Below, one piece after another: positions 25,554 to 34,330 of a stretch of 64,000 nucleotides of DNA (position 1 is its first letter; each line of letters begins with the position of its first letter). The stretch spans positions 124,001 through 188,000 of the forward strand of contig NZ_JACBJG010000005.1 in assembly GCF_015910535.1 (NCBI RefSeq), written 5' to 3'. This DNA comes from Saccharomonospora sp. NB11 (lineage in GTDB: Bacteria > Actinomycetota > Actinomycetes > Mycobacteriales > Pseudonocardiaceae). The notes under the pieces are model-generated. The model did no database searches. It saw nothing but the letters and a program-made list of their open reading frames with translations, and was not told where the DNA came from. Made by a program: the position numbers and the translations under genes.

Positions 25554-27028
25554 GCGGGCTCCTTGCCGAACAACGTGCGGGCTTCTCCGGCCGTGACCAC
25601 CGAGCCCGTGACGAGGACACCGCCACCGGAGACCGGTTCCTCGGGGTCGTCCGGCTGCTCGACGAGCGTGACCGCGGTTTCGACGGCCGTGTCGAGCCGA
25701 GGCTCCACGGTGACACGCTCCTCGCCGAAGACCGACACGGCGAGGGTGGCGAGTTCGTCCACCGGCATGGCGCGCGGCGACGAGTTGCGGGTCACGACGA
25801 TCTCGTCGACGACGGGTTCGAGGGCCTCCAGGATGCCGGAGGCGTCCTTGTCGGCCATCACGCCGACCACGGCCGCGAGCCTGCGGAAAGCGAACTCCTC
25901 GTCGATGGTGCTCGCCAACGCCGCCGCCCCGTGCGGGTTGTGCGCCGCGTCGAGCAGCACGGTCGGCGCGGCCTTGACCCGTTCGAGCCTGCCGGGCGTC
26001 TCCACCCCGGCGAAGGCGTCGCGCACGGACTCCAGCACGAGCTTGCGTTCCTTGCCCGCGCCGAAGAACGCCTCGACGGCGGCCAGCGCGAGAGCGGCGT
26101 TGTTCGCCTGGTGCAGTCCGTGCAGCGGAAGGAAGACCTCGTCGTAGGCCCCGCCGAGACCTTGCAGGTTCAGCAACTGCCCGCCCACGGCGATGGTGCG
26201 ACTCAACACCCCGAACTCGCTGCCCGCCCTGGCCACGACGGCGTCCACCTCGACGGCACGTTCGAGCAGCGCGCGCTCGGCGTCGGGCTCCTGTTCGGCG
26301 AGGATCGCGATGCCCTGGGGCTTGATGATCCCGGCCTTCTCCGCGGCGATCGCGCGCAGATTCTCGCCGAGGTAGTCCATGTGGTCGTAGCCGACCGGGG
26401 TGATCACGGAGATCTGTGCGTCGGCGACGTTGGTGGCGTCCCACCGGCCACCGAGCCCGGTCTCCAGGACCGCGACCTCGACCGGAGCGTCGGCGAACGC
26501 GGCGAAGGCCATGCCGGTGAGCACCTCGAACTTGCTGAGCCGTGGCCCCTTGTCACCTGCCGCGGTGTCCACCATCGACACGAACGGCTCGATGTCACGG
26601 TAGGTGTCGACGTACTTCTCCGGGCTGATCGGAGCGCCGTCGATGCTGATGCGTTCGGTGACCAGTTGCAGGTGCGGGCTGGTGTAGCGGCCCACGCGCA
26701 GGCCGAGCTGGCTGAGCAGCGCCTCGATCATGCGGGCGGTGGAGCTCTTGCCGTTGGTCCCGGCCACGTGGATCACGGGGAACGACTTCTGCGGATCCCC
26801 GAGCAGGTTCATCAGCGTCGAGATCCGGGTCAACGACGGCTCGATCTTGGTCTCGGGCCAGCGGGTGTTCAGCTCGGCCTCGACCTCGAGGAGTTCCCGA
26901 CGGGCCTCCGCGTCGATCGCGGCCTCGTCCACCGGCTCGGCGTCGGTCTCGTCGTCAGGCAACGGACCGGCGACGAAGTTCTCCCCTTCGGTCAGTTCGG
27001 GAGGAAACTCCTGGTCGTCGGACGGCAC
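25550..27028 (-). CDS. folC: bifunctional folylpolyglutamate/dihydrofolate synthase
   Basis: 492-aa ligase that adds glutamate to folates and makes dihydrofolate. The P-loop is VIHVAGTNGKSSTARMIEALL. Further conserved parts are GRYTSPHLQLVTERI, LETGLGGRWDATN and DAAHNPHGAAAL. The first ~40 residues are acidic and extra compared with E. coli. The GTG at 27028 follows GAGGAG. It drives the DUF4233 gene through an overlap. Confidence 0.95.
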   Translation of the reverse strand: MPSDDQEFPPELTEGENFVAGPLPDDETDAEPVDEAAIDAEARRELLEVEAELNTRWPETKIEPSLTRISTLMNLLGDPQKSFPVIHVAGTNGKSSTARMIEALLSQLGLRVGRYTSPHLQLVTERISIDGAPISPEKYVDTYRDIEPFVSMVDTAAGDKGPRLSKFEVLTGMAFAAFADAPVEVAVLETGLGGRWDATNVADAQISVITPVGYDHMDYLGENLRAIAAEKAGIIKPQGIAILAEQEPDAERALLERAVEVDAVVARAGSEFGVLSRTIAVGGQLLNLQGLGGAYDEVFLPLHGLHQANNAALALAAVEAFFGAGKERKLVLESVRDAFAGVETPGRLERVKAAPTVLLDAAHNPHGAAALASTIDEEFAFRRLAAVVGVMADKDASGILEALEPVVDEIVVTRNSSPRAMPVDELATLAVSVFGEERVTVEPRLDTAVETAVTLVEQPDDPEEPVSGGGVLVTGSVVTAGEARTLFGKEPA

Positions 27029-27093
27029 GCACTCTCCTCAGAACTCGCGGTGATGCCACCCGAGTCTACGTCCGAAGCGGATACCGTGACCGC

Positions 27094-27705
27094 GTGCCCT
27101 TCGACCACAACGACGTCTACCACCCGCTGTTGCTGCGGCTCGCTCCCGCCGGGGCGCGGCGCGCACTGGACGTGGGCTGCGGCACGGGCACGCTCGCCCG
27201 CAAGCTCGCCGCCCGGGGCCTCGACGTGGACGCGGTGGACCCGGCGGGGGAGGTCGTGGCCGTGGCCGAAGCCCTCGGCTCCCCGGGGCCGGGAACCGTG
27301 TCGTACCGGCGAGCCGACGTCACCGCACTGTCGCTGCCGTCCCGGCACTACGACCTGGTCACGTGCGTGGCGTCACTGCATCACATGCCGTTCGGGACGG
27401 TGACGGCGTTGCGCGAGTCGCTGTCGCCGGGCGGTGTGCTCGCCGTACTGGGTCTCGCCCACGCCAGCACAATGCTCGACCGGGCGGTCTGGCTCGGCTC
27501 CGTGCCGATCAATCTGCTCGCGACCGCCGTCGTGGCGGCTGCGGAGCGGCTCGGAGGCGGACGGGACCCGCTCCCGCGAGCACCGATCCGCGACTGGGAC
27601 ATGTCGCTGGCCGACGTCCGCCGCGAGTCCGCCCGCCTCCTGCCGGGCAGCCGGGTACGCGTGCTGCCCTTCTGGCGTTACCTGCTCACCTACCGTCGGG
27701 CGTGA
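27094..27705 (+). CDS. class I SAM-dependent methyltransferase
   Basis: 203-aa methyltransferase. Motif I is ALDVGCGTGTLARKLAARG, motif II LDVDAVDPAGE, and the post-I region VTCVASLHHM followed by LSPGGVLAVLGLA. Substrate unknown. Starts at the GTG at 27094, divergent from folC by 65 nt. Its last 16 bases overlap a decayed ferredoxin gene on the other strand. Confidence 0.87.
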   Translation: MPFDHNDVYHPLLLRLAPAGARRALDVGCGTGTLARKLAARGLDVDAVDPAGEVVAVAEALGSPGPGTVSYRRADVTALSLPSRHYDLVTCVASLHHMPFGTVTALRESLSPGGVLAVLGLAHASTMLDRAVWLGSVPINLLATAVVAAAERLGGGRDPLPRAPIRDWDMSLADVRRESARLLPGSRVRVLPFWRYLLTYRRA

Positions 27706-27795
27706 AGAGCGCCGGAGGGGCACAGGTCCACCGCGAGCCGCACCGCCTCGGCGCGTTCGGCCACGGCGTCGGGGCCACGCACGATCGACCTCCAT
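27690..27795 (-). pseudogene. remnant of a P450-associated 3Fe-4S ferredoxin
   Basis: Directly after the P450 stop an ATG overlaps it (TGATG at 27797-27793) and reads MEVDRAW, like the start of actinobacterial ferredoxins. One frame away the sequence then reads AEAVRLAVDLCPSGALHA and stops at TAG (27692-27690), which matches the usual ferredoxin C terminus with its last cluster cysteine. The middle with the other two cysteines is missing and the ends are out of frame. I infer an internal deletion. Confidence 0.55.
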
Positions 27796-28976
27796 CACGA
27801 CCACTCCACCGGCAACGCGTGCACGCCGTAGATCGCCATGTCGTGACGCAGCGGAACCTCGTCGGCGGGAACGGCGAGGCGCAGCGTCGGGAACCGCCGG
27901 AACAGCGCGGTGTACGCGACACGCATCTCGATGCGGGCGAGCTGCTGCCCCAGACACTGGTGCACGCCGTGCCCGAAGGCGAGGTGACCGCGGGCGTCCC
28001 GACCGAGGTCGAGGGTGTGCGGGTCGGCGAACCGCTCGGCGTTCCGGTTGGCCGCCGGGATGGACACGATCACCATGTCGCCGGCCGCGATGCGCTCTCC
28101 CGCGAGTTCCACGTCCCCCAACGCGGCCCGGCCCGTGCCGAACTGGATGATCGACAGATACCGCAGCAACTCCTCCACCGCGGAGTCGGCCGAGACCGCG
28201 CCCGTGCGCAACGCCTCGACCTGGTCCGGATGGCTCAGCAACGCGAATGTGCCCAGCGCGAGCATGTTGGCCGTGGTCTCGTGTCCGGCGACGAGCAACA
28301 GCAACGCGATGCCCAGCAACTCGTCGTCGTCGAGGGTTCCGCTCGCGACGAGGCCACCGAGGATGTCGTCGCCCGGATCGCGTCGCGTCCGGGCGATCAG
28401 GTCGGTGAGGTAGCCGAGCAGGGTGGCCATCGCCTCGCTCGCCTCGGCGTCGGAGGAGTCCAACCGCAAGAGCACCGCACTCGCGTTCTGGAACAGCTCG
28501 CGGTCGGCGTAGGGCACGCCCAGCAGTTCACAGATCACGAGTGACGGGACGGGCAGCGCGAAGGTCGACACGAGGTCGCTGCCCGGTCCCGCCTGCTCCA
28601 GCGCGTCGAGCCGATCGGCCACGATGCGCTCCACCCGAGGCCGCAACCGGTTCATGCGGCGCACCGTGAACTGCCCCGTCAACGCCCGCCGGTAGCGAGT
28701 GTGATCAGGCGGGTCCATCGCGATGAAGAACCCGGGCGGGGCCGCGCGACCGGCCTGGAAGTCCGAGACCGTCGGGCGGCGGATGGGTGAGCGTCGATGT
28801 TCGAGCCCGCTGGAGAACCGCGGATCGGCCAGCACCTCCCTGGCGACGGCGTGATCGGTGACGAGCCAACCGACGTGTCCGTCCGGGAAGGCGAGTGGAC
28901 GAATCGGGCGGCCGTCGACGAGTTCTGCGGGCGGATCGAACGGATTCTGCCTGGTGATCGGCAGCGGGTCAGCCAT
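27795..28976 (-). CDS. cytochrome P450
   Basis: 393-aa P450 monooxygenase of the bacterial class I (CYP105/107-like) size. The I-helix motif is AGHETT (230-235), the K-helix EELLR (268-272, ExxR), and the heme loop FGHGVHQCLGQQLAR with thiolate Cys341. It needs ferredoxin; the adjacent ferredoxin gene is decayed, so an unlinked partner must serve. Start at the ATG at 28976 (MADPLPITRQNPFDPP). Divergent from a TetR gene, its likely regulator. Confidence 0.95.
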   Translation of the reverse strand: MADPLPITRQNPFDPPAELVDGRPIRPLAFPDGHVGWLVTDHAVAREVLADPRFSSGLEHRRSPIRRPTVSDFQAGRAAPPGFFIAMDPPDHTRYRRALTGQFTVRRMNRLRPRVERIVADRLDALEQAGPGSDLVSTFALPVPSLVICELLGVPYADRELFQNASAVLLRLDSSDAEASEAMATLLGYLTDLIARTRRDPGDDILGGLVASGTLDDDELLGIALLLLVAGHETTANMLALGTFALLSHPDQVEALRTGAVSADSAVEELLRYLSIIQFGTGRAALGDVELAGERIAAGDMVIVSIPAANRNAERFADPHTLDLGRDARGHLAFGHGVHQCLGQQLARIEMRVAYTALFRRFPTLRLAVPADEVPLRHDMAIYGVHALPVEWS

Positions 28977-29008
28977 GGTGCTCTCCCTTCGACGAGAACA
29001 CCCAAAGA

Positions 29009-29041
29009 TTACACTCAATGTAAAGTTACATGCGATGAAAC
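29009..29041. promoter_or_regulatory. two dyad operators between P450 and TetR genes
   Basis: TTACA-CTCAA-TGTAA (29009-29023) and GTTACAT-GCG-ATGAAAC (29025-29041, one mismatch) lie side by side in an AT-rich 93-bp divergent promoter. On the plus strand a TTCGAC / TACACT promoter for the TetR gene would overlap the first dyad. Confidence 0.5.
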
Positions 29042-29069
29042 GAAACGGTGCCGGATTACAGTGATCCCC

Positions 29070-29693
29070 ATGGCCGAGGTCGGGTTGCGGGAGCGCAAGA
29101 AGGAGCAGACACGCCAAGCCCTCCGACGGGAGGCGATGCGACTGTTCCTGGAGAAGGGCTACGCGGAGACGACCGTGGCCGAGATCGCCGCCGCCGCCGA
29201 CGTCTCGACGAAGACGTTGTTCAACTACTTCGGCAGCAAGGAGGACATCCTCCTGGCCCACCGGAGACGCCGCGTCGACCATCTGGTGGCCCGCCTGCGC
29301 GAGCACACGGCGGCCCTGTCGCCCAAGGACGCACTCCTCGCCGCCGCCGAGGACCTGCTGCGGTGGATCGTCGACGGCGACGGCGAGCGACTCAGCACCA
29401 CCGACCAACTCGCCCAGGGGCGGCTCGTCCTGGCGGTGCCCGAACTCCGCAGCGGCGCGCTCGCCCTGCTGTACGACGCCCAGCTCCGGCTGGCCACGGT
29501 GCTCCACGACGCCTACCCCGAGGTCCTGTCGCGGACGCAGGCCGCCGCGGCCGTCGGCGCGGTGATCGGCGCCATGCAGAGCGCCGGGCTCGCCGCACTC
29601 GCCGAGTCCACGTCCCCGACCGAGGTCGTCGACGCGGCACGCGACGCCGTGCGGGTCGTCACCGGCGGACTCGACGCCCTTCCCGGGACATGA
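29070..29693 (+). CDS. TetR/AcrR family transcriptional regulator
   Basis: 207-aa repressor. The helix-turn-helix is at about residues 25-60 (ETTVAEIAAAADVSTKTLFN YFG in two parts), preceded by LRERKKEQTRQALRREAM. The rest is an all-helical ligand and dimer domain. It is divergent from the P450 gene, and dyads between the two genes suggest it controls both. The ATG at 29070 is used; GTG at 29061 would add three residues. Confidence 0.88.
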   Translation: MAEVGLRERKKEQTRQALRREAMRLFLEKGYAETTVAEIAAAADVSTKTLFNYFGSKEDILLAHRRRRVDHLVARLREHTAALSPKDALLAAAEDLLRWIVDGDGERLSTTDQLAQGRLVLAVPELRSGALALLYDAQLRLATVLHDAYPEVLSRTQAAAAVGAVIGAMQSAGLAALAESTSPTEVVDAARDAVRVVTGGLDALPGT

Positions 29694-29696
29694 CGA

Positions 29697-29733
29697 GGCC
29701 GGTGTCGAACGACCCAGCCGTTCGGCACCGGCC
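29697..29733. terminator. bidirectional hairpin between convergent genes
   Basis: Arms GGCCGGTGTCGAACG (29697-29711) / CGTTCGGCACCGGCC (29719-29733) pair over 15 bp with one G-U. It starts 4 bases after the TetR stop and is also downstream of the ThuA/dehydrogenase gene. Confidence 0.65.
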
Positions 29734-29780
29734 CGTCGCGGGAGCGGCCCGGCAACCGCCCCGCGTCTGTCACCGCTCCG

Positions 29781-32700
29781 TCACGCGCGCCAGTGCTCGA
29801 TCACCGCCCGCGCGTCCCGGACCAGTACGTTCGCCACCTCCTCGTCGGACACGTGCCGCTCCACACCGTCGACGAAGGTTCGCAGCACCACCGACGCCGC
29901 GAGACCGCTGACGCGCGTGAGCCCGTCCGCCACGGTGAGCTTCAGCGTGAGAGTCCCGGCCGTCCGTGCCGGGATCCGTCCCTCGTCGGCGAAGCGGTCC
30001 ACCAACGTCCGCAGGTCCTCAAGGGACGTCGTCACGGTGAAGGTGACCCTCTGCTCGGTCGTGTTGCCCGCCTTGTCGACGGCTGTGACCACCAGCTCGT
30101 GCACGCCCAGGGCGAGGGTGTGCAGGGGAATCTCCACACCGTCGGCCACGGACTCGCCGTCGAGCGTCGCCTCGACCGACGCCACCCCGGCGCCGTCGTC
30201 GGTCGCCTCGAAACCGACGGTGAGCGAGCCGGAATCGCCGTAGGACGCGCCGTCCTCCACACCGGACACCGTGACGGTGGGGCCGTCCTCGTCGACCTGT
30301 GCGACACCGTCACCGACGAAGGTCAACGAGTCGAGGTCGAACGGGCTCGTGCCGCCACGGAACACGACGAACAACTCCGTCGTCCCGCCCGGATCGGTCA
30401 CCGCGACCCCGGGCAATTGGACGTAGTTGTCCCACCCGCCCGTGGAGGGCACCTCCACCTCGGCGACCAGCGGACCGTCCGTCGCGCCCGCGCGCAGCTC
30501 CACGGCACCACCACCGCCGTCCGGAGCCGACACGCGCAGCGACACCTCGTCGATGCCCGTGAAGTTCACCGGGGTGAAGGCGATCCAGTCACCGTCGTCG
30601 ATGTCGCCGATGCGCTTGCCGTTCTCCGCGCCCTCCTGAGCGACGACGCGAATGCCGTCCGAGGAGGTGAAGTACTCCGCCTGCTTGTGCTTCGGCTGCA
30701 GCACCACCGTGTCACGGCCGGTCAGTGCGGGCGCCCCGTCGCCGCCGTGGTCGGTATAGCTCGCGTCGACGGAATAGAAGATGTTCGCCCCGGCGTGCCC
30801 GTCGTCCACGATGGTCTCGATCGTGCCCTCACAGGCGTTGATCGGGTCCATCGGGTGCGCGTGCGCGTCGTGTCCCAGCGCGGGCTGGACGACCACCTCA
30901 CCGCAGTCGATCTCACCGTCCTCCGGGTCGGTGACGTCGACGTCGAACGGCACCGCGTCGCCGAACTCGAAGAACCCACCGTCGACCGGCGTGGTGACGG
31001 TGACCGACGGGGCCGTGTTGCCCACCGTCACCGTCGTGTTGCCGACACCGCTCTTGCCCGTCGCGTCCGTCACCGTGAGCTGGACGTTGTACTGCCCGTT
31101 CTCGGTGTAGGTGTGCGTGGGGTCGGCCTCGGTGGACGTGGAGCCGTCTCCGAAGTTCCACGTGTAGGACAGCTCCGTCTCCTCGGGGTCGTACGATCCT
31201 TCGCTGCTGAAGGAGACCTCCAGCGGCGCGTGACCCGAGGTCGGCTCGGCGCTGAGGGACACGATCGGCCTGCGGTTGCCCTGGTTGTACTCGATGCGGT
31301 ACAGCCCGGAGTCGGGGTTGTCACGCCCGTAACCGCCGCCCCATTCGAGCAGGTACAGCGCCCCGTCCGGCCCGAACCGCATGTCCATGGGCGCGAACGT
31401 CTCCTGGCTGGTCAGCCACGGGTCGAGGGTGAGCACCTCGCCCTGCTCGTCGAGCGTGATCGTGTAGATCCGGTTGCGCGCCCATTCGTAGAAGAACGGC
31501 TTGCCGTCGTAGTACTCGGGGAACTTGACCTCGGAGTCCAGGTCGGGGTCGTACCGGTACACCGGGCCACCCATCGGCGCGGCACCGCCCGTCTCCAGGA
31601 TCGGGAACTCCTCGGACTCGCCGTAGCCGTACCAGACGTCGGCGGCCTGTGCGGGAGGCAGCTCGGTGAGACCGGTGTTGTTCGGAGAGTCGTTCACCGG
31701 GTTGTCGCAGTCGAACTTCTCCCCCGACGTGTTCGTGGCGAAGTCGTAGTCGTTGTAGGGAATGTTGTCGCCGATGCAGTACGGCCAGCCGTAGAAACCG
31801 GGCTCGGTCACGATGTTCCACTCGACCTTGCCGTCCGGACCGCGGTTCGGGTCGGCCGCGTTGGCGTCCGGACCGTAGTCGGCCAGGTAGAGCGTCCCGT
31901 CGACGTCCACCGTGAACCGGAAGGGGTTGCGGAAACCCATCGCGTAGATCTCGGGCCGGGTGTTCTCCGTGCCGGGAGCGAACATGTTGCCCTCGGGGAT
32001 CGTGTAACCGCCCTCGGGTCGCGGGGTGATCCGCAGGATCTTGCCCCGCAGGTCGTTCGTGTTGGCCGAGGTCTTCTGCGCGTCGTACAGGTCGCGCCCG
32101 TCGCGCTCGTCGATCGGCGCGTACCCGCCGGACTCGAAGGGGTTGGTGTCGTCCCCGACACCGACGTAGAGGTCGCCGTTCGGCCCGAACGTCAGATAGC
32201 CGCCCGTGTGGCCGGGCTCGGCCCGGCGCGACGCCGGGATGTCGAGGATCTGCACCTCGCTGTCGAGCGCGATCGTGTCGCCCTCCACCGTGAACCGCGA
32301 CACCCGGTTGATCTCCTCGTCTCCGGGCGGCGAGTAGTAGAGGTAGACCCAGCCGTTGTCGGCGAAGTGCGGGTCGAACGTCAACCCGACGAGACCGTCC
32401 TCGCCACCGGAGTACACCGGAAGCTCCAACGCCGTCGACGTGCTGCCGGACTCCGGGTCGTACACCATCACGCGGCCGAGGATCTCGGTGTAGAACACCC
32501 GACCGTCGGGCGTGACGTCCATCGCGGTCGGCGCCTGCGTGTTGGTGTCGAGTGCCACCTTCTCGAAAGCACTGTCCACAGTGGCCGAACAGTCGGCCTC
32601 CACGGTGCGCGCCGCCGTGCGCAACCCACCCAGGACGTGCTGGGCGAACAGCTCCTCGCTGTAGGCCGCCGTGTCGTGGCCCATGGCCGTGGCCCAGACA

Positions 32701-33383
32701 CGCGCCAGACCCACGTCGCGGCACCACGAGATCGGGTGGTCGGCTCCCATCGCGTCGGGGCCGGGATCGTAGGTCGACTCGTCCGCCGAGACGAGGACGT
32801 GCACCTCGCCGCGCATGCTCTTGTCGAAGTTGTACCACTCCTCGGCCCGCTCCCAGCGCGCCGGAAGCCCCTCCGTCGACGGATGGTGGTGGTCGGTCAC
32901 CAACGCCGTCCCGTCGAGCACCCCCGGGGAGTGCGACGGCATGTGGGCACCCGCGTTCACGAGGTCGTCCCAGTACGGGAACTCGTCCTCGATCCCCATG
33001 TCCGTGGCGTTGTGGATGGCAGCGACACCGCCACCGCCTTCCACGTACGCCTGCATGGCCTCGCGTTGCGCGTCGTTCTCCCAGACCATGCCGGAGGTCT
33101 GGAACATGACGATCACGTCGTACTTCGCGAGGTCGGCGTCGTTGAAGACGGCCGAGTCCTCGGTGTGGTCGAACGTGAAGTCGTTCTCCTCGGCGAGTCG
33201 TTCGAACATCGCGATCCCCGCCGGGATCGAGTCGTGCCGGTAGCCTTCGGTCTTCGTGAACAGCAGGGCGTGGAACTCGGCCTCCTGGGCCACCGCGGTC
33301 CCGGCGGGAAGCATCCCGACGGCGAGCACGCCGGCCAGCGCCGTGGCGCCGATACGCGACAACAACTTCTTGCGTCTACTCAT
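29781..33383 (-). CDS. secreted ThuA / glucose-sorbosone dehydrogenase multidomain protein
   Basis: 1200-aa exported protein. Domains in order: signal peptide (1-33, ATALAGVLAVGMLPAGTAVA); ThuA-like domain (about 36-255, FHALLFTKTEGYRHDSIP); PQQ-type glucose/sorbosone dehydrogenase propeller (about 270-700, GGEDGLVGLTFDP); PKD domain (about 710-795, TWNFGDGSTSTEADPTHTY); beta-rich linker; CBM6-like carbohydrate-binding module (about 895-1010); Ig-like domain; and a helical C-terminal domain resembling FIMAH (about 1113-1200). It likely oxidises or processes a sugar outside the cell for the transporter encoded upstream. I used the ATG at 33383 with GAGGA upstream. Confidence 0.9.
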   Translation of the reverse strand: MSRRKKLLSRIGATALAGVLAVGMLPAGTAVAQEAEFHALLFTKTEGYRHDSIPAGIAMFERLAEENDFTFDHTEDSAVFNDADLAKYDVIVMFQTSGMVWENDAQREAMQAYVEGGGGVAAIHNATDMGIEDEFPYWDDLVNAGAHMPSHSPGVLDGTALVTDHHHPSTEGLPARWERAEEWYNFDKSMRGEVHVLVSADESTYDPGPDAMGADHPISWCRDVGLARVWATAMGHDTAAYSEELFAQHVLGGLRTAARTVEADCSATVDSAFEKVALDTNTQAPTAMDVTPDGRVFYTEILGRVMVYDPESGSTSTALELPVYSGGEDGLVGLTFDPHFADNGWVYLYYSPPGDEEINRVSRFTVEGDTIALDSEVQILDIPASRRAEPGHTGGYLTFGPNGDLYVGVGDDTNPFESGGYAPIDERDGRDLYDAQKTSANTNDLRGKILRITPRPEGGYTIPEGNMFAPGTENTRPEIYAMGFRNPFRFTVDVDGTLYLADYGPDANAADPNRGPDGKVEWNIVTEPGFYGWPYCIGDNIPYNDYDFATNTSGEKFDCDNPVNDSPNNTGLTELPPAQAADVWYGYGESEEFPILETGGAAPMGGPVYRYDPDLDSEVKFPEYYDGKPFFYEWARNRIYTITLDEQGEVLTLDPWLTSQETFAPMDMRFGPDGALYLLEWGGGYGRDNPDSGLYRIEYNQGNRRPIVSLSAEPTSGHAPLEVSFSSEGSYDPEETELSYTWNFGDGSTSTEADPTHTYTENGQYNVQLTVTDATGKSGVGNTTVTVGNTAPSVTVTTPVDGGFFEFGDAVPFDVDVTDPEDGEIDCGEVVVQPALGHDAHAHPMDPINACEGTIETIVDDGHAGANIFYSVDASYTDHGGDGAPALTGRDTVVLQPKHKQAEYFTSSDGIRVVAQEGAENGKRIGDIDDGDWIAFTPVNFTGIDEVSLRVSAPDGGGGAVELRAGATDGPLVAEVEVPSTGGWDNYVQLPGVAVTDPGGTTELFVVFRGGTSPFDLDSLTFVGDGVAQVDEDGPTVTVSGVEDGASYGDSGSLTVGFEATDDGAGVASVEATLDGESVADGVEIPLHTLALGVHELVVTAVDKAGNTTEQRVTFTVTTSLEDLRTLVDRFADEGRIPARTAGTLTLKLTVADGLTRVSGLAASVVLRTFVDGVERHVSDEEVANVLVRDARAVIEHWRA

Positions 33384-33450
33384 GACATCCTCACGGTGCA
33401 AGGGGAATGAGTGATCACGGCGTGCCGGCGCCGTCGACGGTCGGTCGAGC

Positions 33451-34317
33451 TCAGGTGGTTCGGTCGAACATCACCTCCTTCAGGAACGCGAGTCCGTCGA
33501 CCGCCAAGGCGTCCTGACTCGTGGCGAGCGGACGCCAGATCGAGGCCGCCGTGGCGATGCTGTCGTTGTGGGCGGTGAAGGACTCGATGCACAGCGGTCC
33601 GGTGTAGTCGGCCTCCTCGATCGCGGCGAGCAGCTCGGGCCAGTCGAAGTGGTCCCGCCCGGGTGAGCCGCGGTCGTTGGCACACACCTGGACGTGCGCG
33701 ATCCGACCGTGCGCCGACCGGATGGCCGCGGCGACGTCGCGTTCCTCGATGTTCTGGTGGTAGACGTCGAGCGCGACGCCGCACGCGGGAAGCCCCGCCA
33801 GCGCACGCAGGGTCTGGTCCACGGTGTTGAACAGGCTCGTCTCGTACCGGTTGAGCGGCTCGACCCCGAGCGTCACCCCGACGTCGGTGGCGTGCTCCAA
33901 CACGGGAGTGACGTTGTCCCGCCACTCCCGCACGCACTCCGCGCGTTGCCGCTCGGTCATCCGCCACGTGCGCCCCACGGACGCATAGGCGGGGCCGCTG
34001 AGCGCCGGCGCCCCGAGCAAGGCCGCGATATCGAGACACCGCCGCAGGTAGTCCTGGGTGGCGACGACAGTGCTGCGGTCGGCGCACACCAGCTCCCGTC
34101 CCTCGGGCATGACGAGCACGACCGACGCGTCGAGCCCGTGATCGGTCAGCAACCGGGCCGCCTCGGCGGGGTCCCAGTCCCCGAGGTTCTCCACGGGGAG
34201 TTCGGCGACGTCGAACCCCGCCGAGGCGATCGCCGGGATGCGATCGCGCAGGGCGGCGTCGTCCAGTGGTGAGGTCCAGACCCAGGTGTTCACCCCGACG
34301 GGATGCACGATGGACAC
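33451..34317 (-). CDS. sugar phosphate isomerase/epimerase (xylose isomerase-like TIM barrel)
   Basis: 288-aa TIM-barrel protein of the AP endonuclease 2/D-psicose 3-epimerase type. Metal ligands are in GVTLGVEPLN, GVALDVYHQNI and PLCIESF. It probably interconverts ketoses or 3-keto-sugars taken up by the ABC system. GTG start at 34317 with GAGGAG upstream, 13 nt after the binding-protein stop, so it belongs to the same operon. Confidence 0.88.
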   Translation of the reverse strand: MSIVHPVGVNTWVWTSPLDDAALRDRIPAIASAGFDVAELPVENLGDWDPAEAARLLTDHGLDASVVLVMPEGRELVCADRSTVVATQDYLRRCLDIAALLGAPALSGPAYASVGRTWRMTERQRAECVREWRDNVTPVLEHATDVGVTLGVEPLNRYETSLFNTVDQTLRALAGLPACGVALDVYHQNIEERDVAAAIRSAHGRIAHVQVCANDRGSPGRDHFDWPELLAAIEEADYTGPLCIESFTAHNDSIATAASIWRPLATSQDALAVDGLAFLKEVMFDRTT

Positions 34318-34330
34318 TCGTGTCTCCTCG

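Noticed and set aside
29793-33410. 1205-aa open frame on the plus strand opposite the ThuA/dehydrogenase gene
   Set aside because: Same codon-bias artefact; no signal peptide, no family, composition of a shadow frame.
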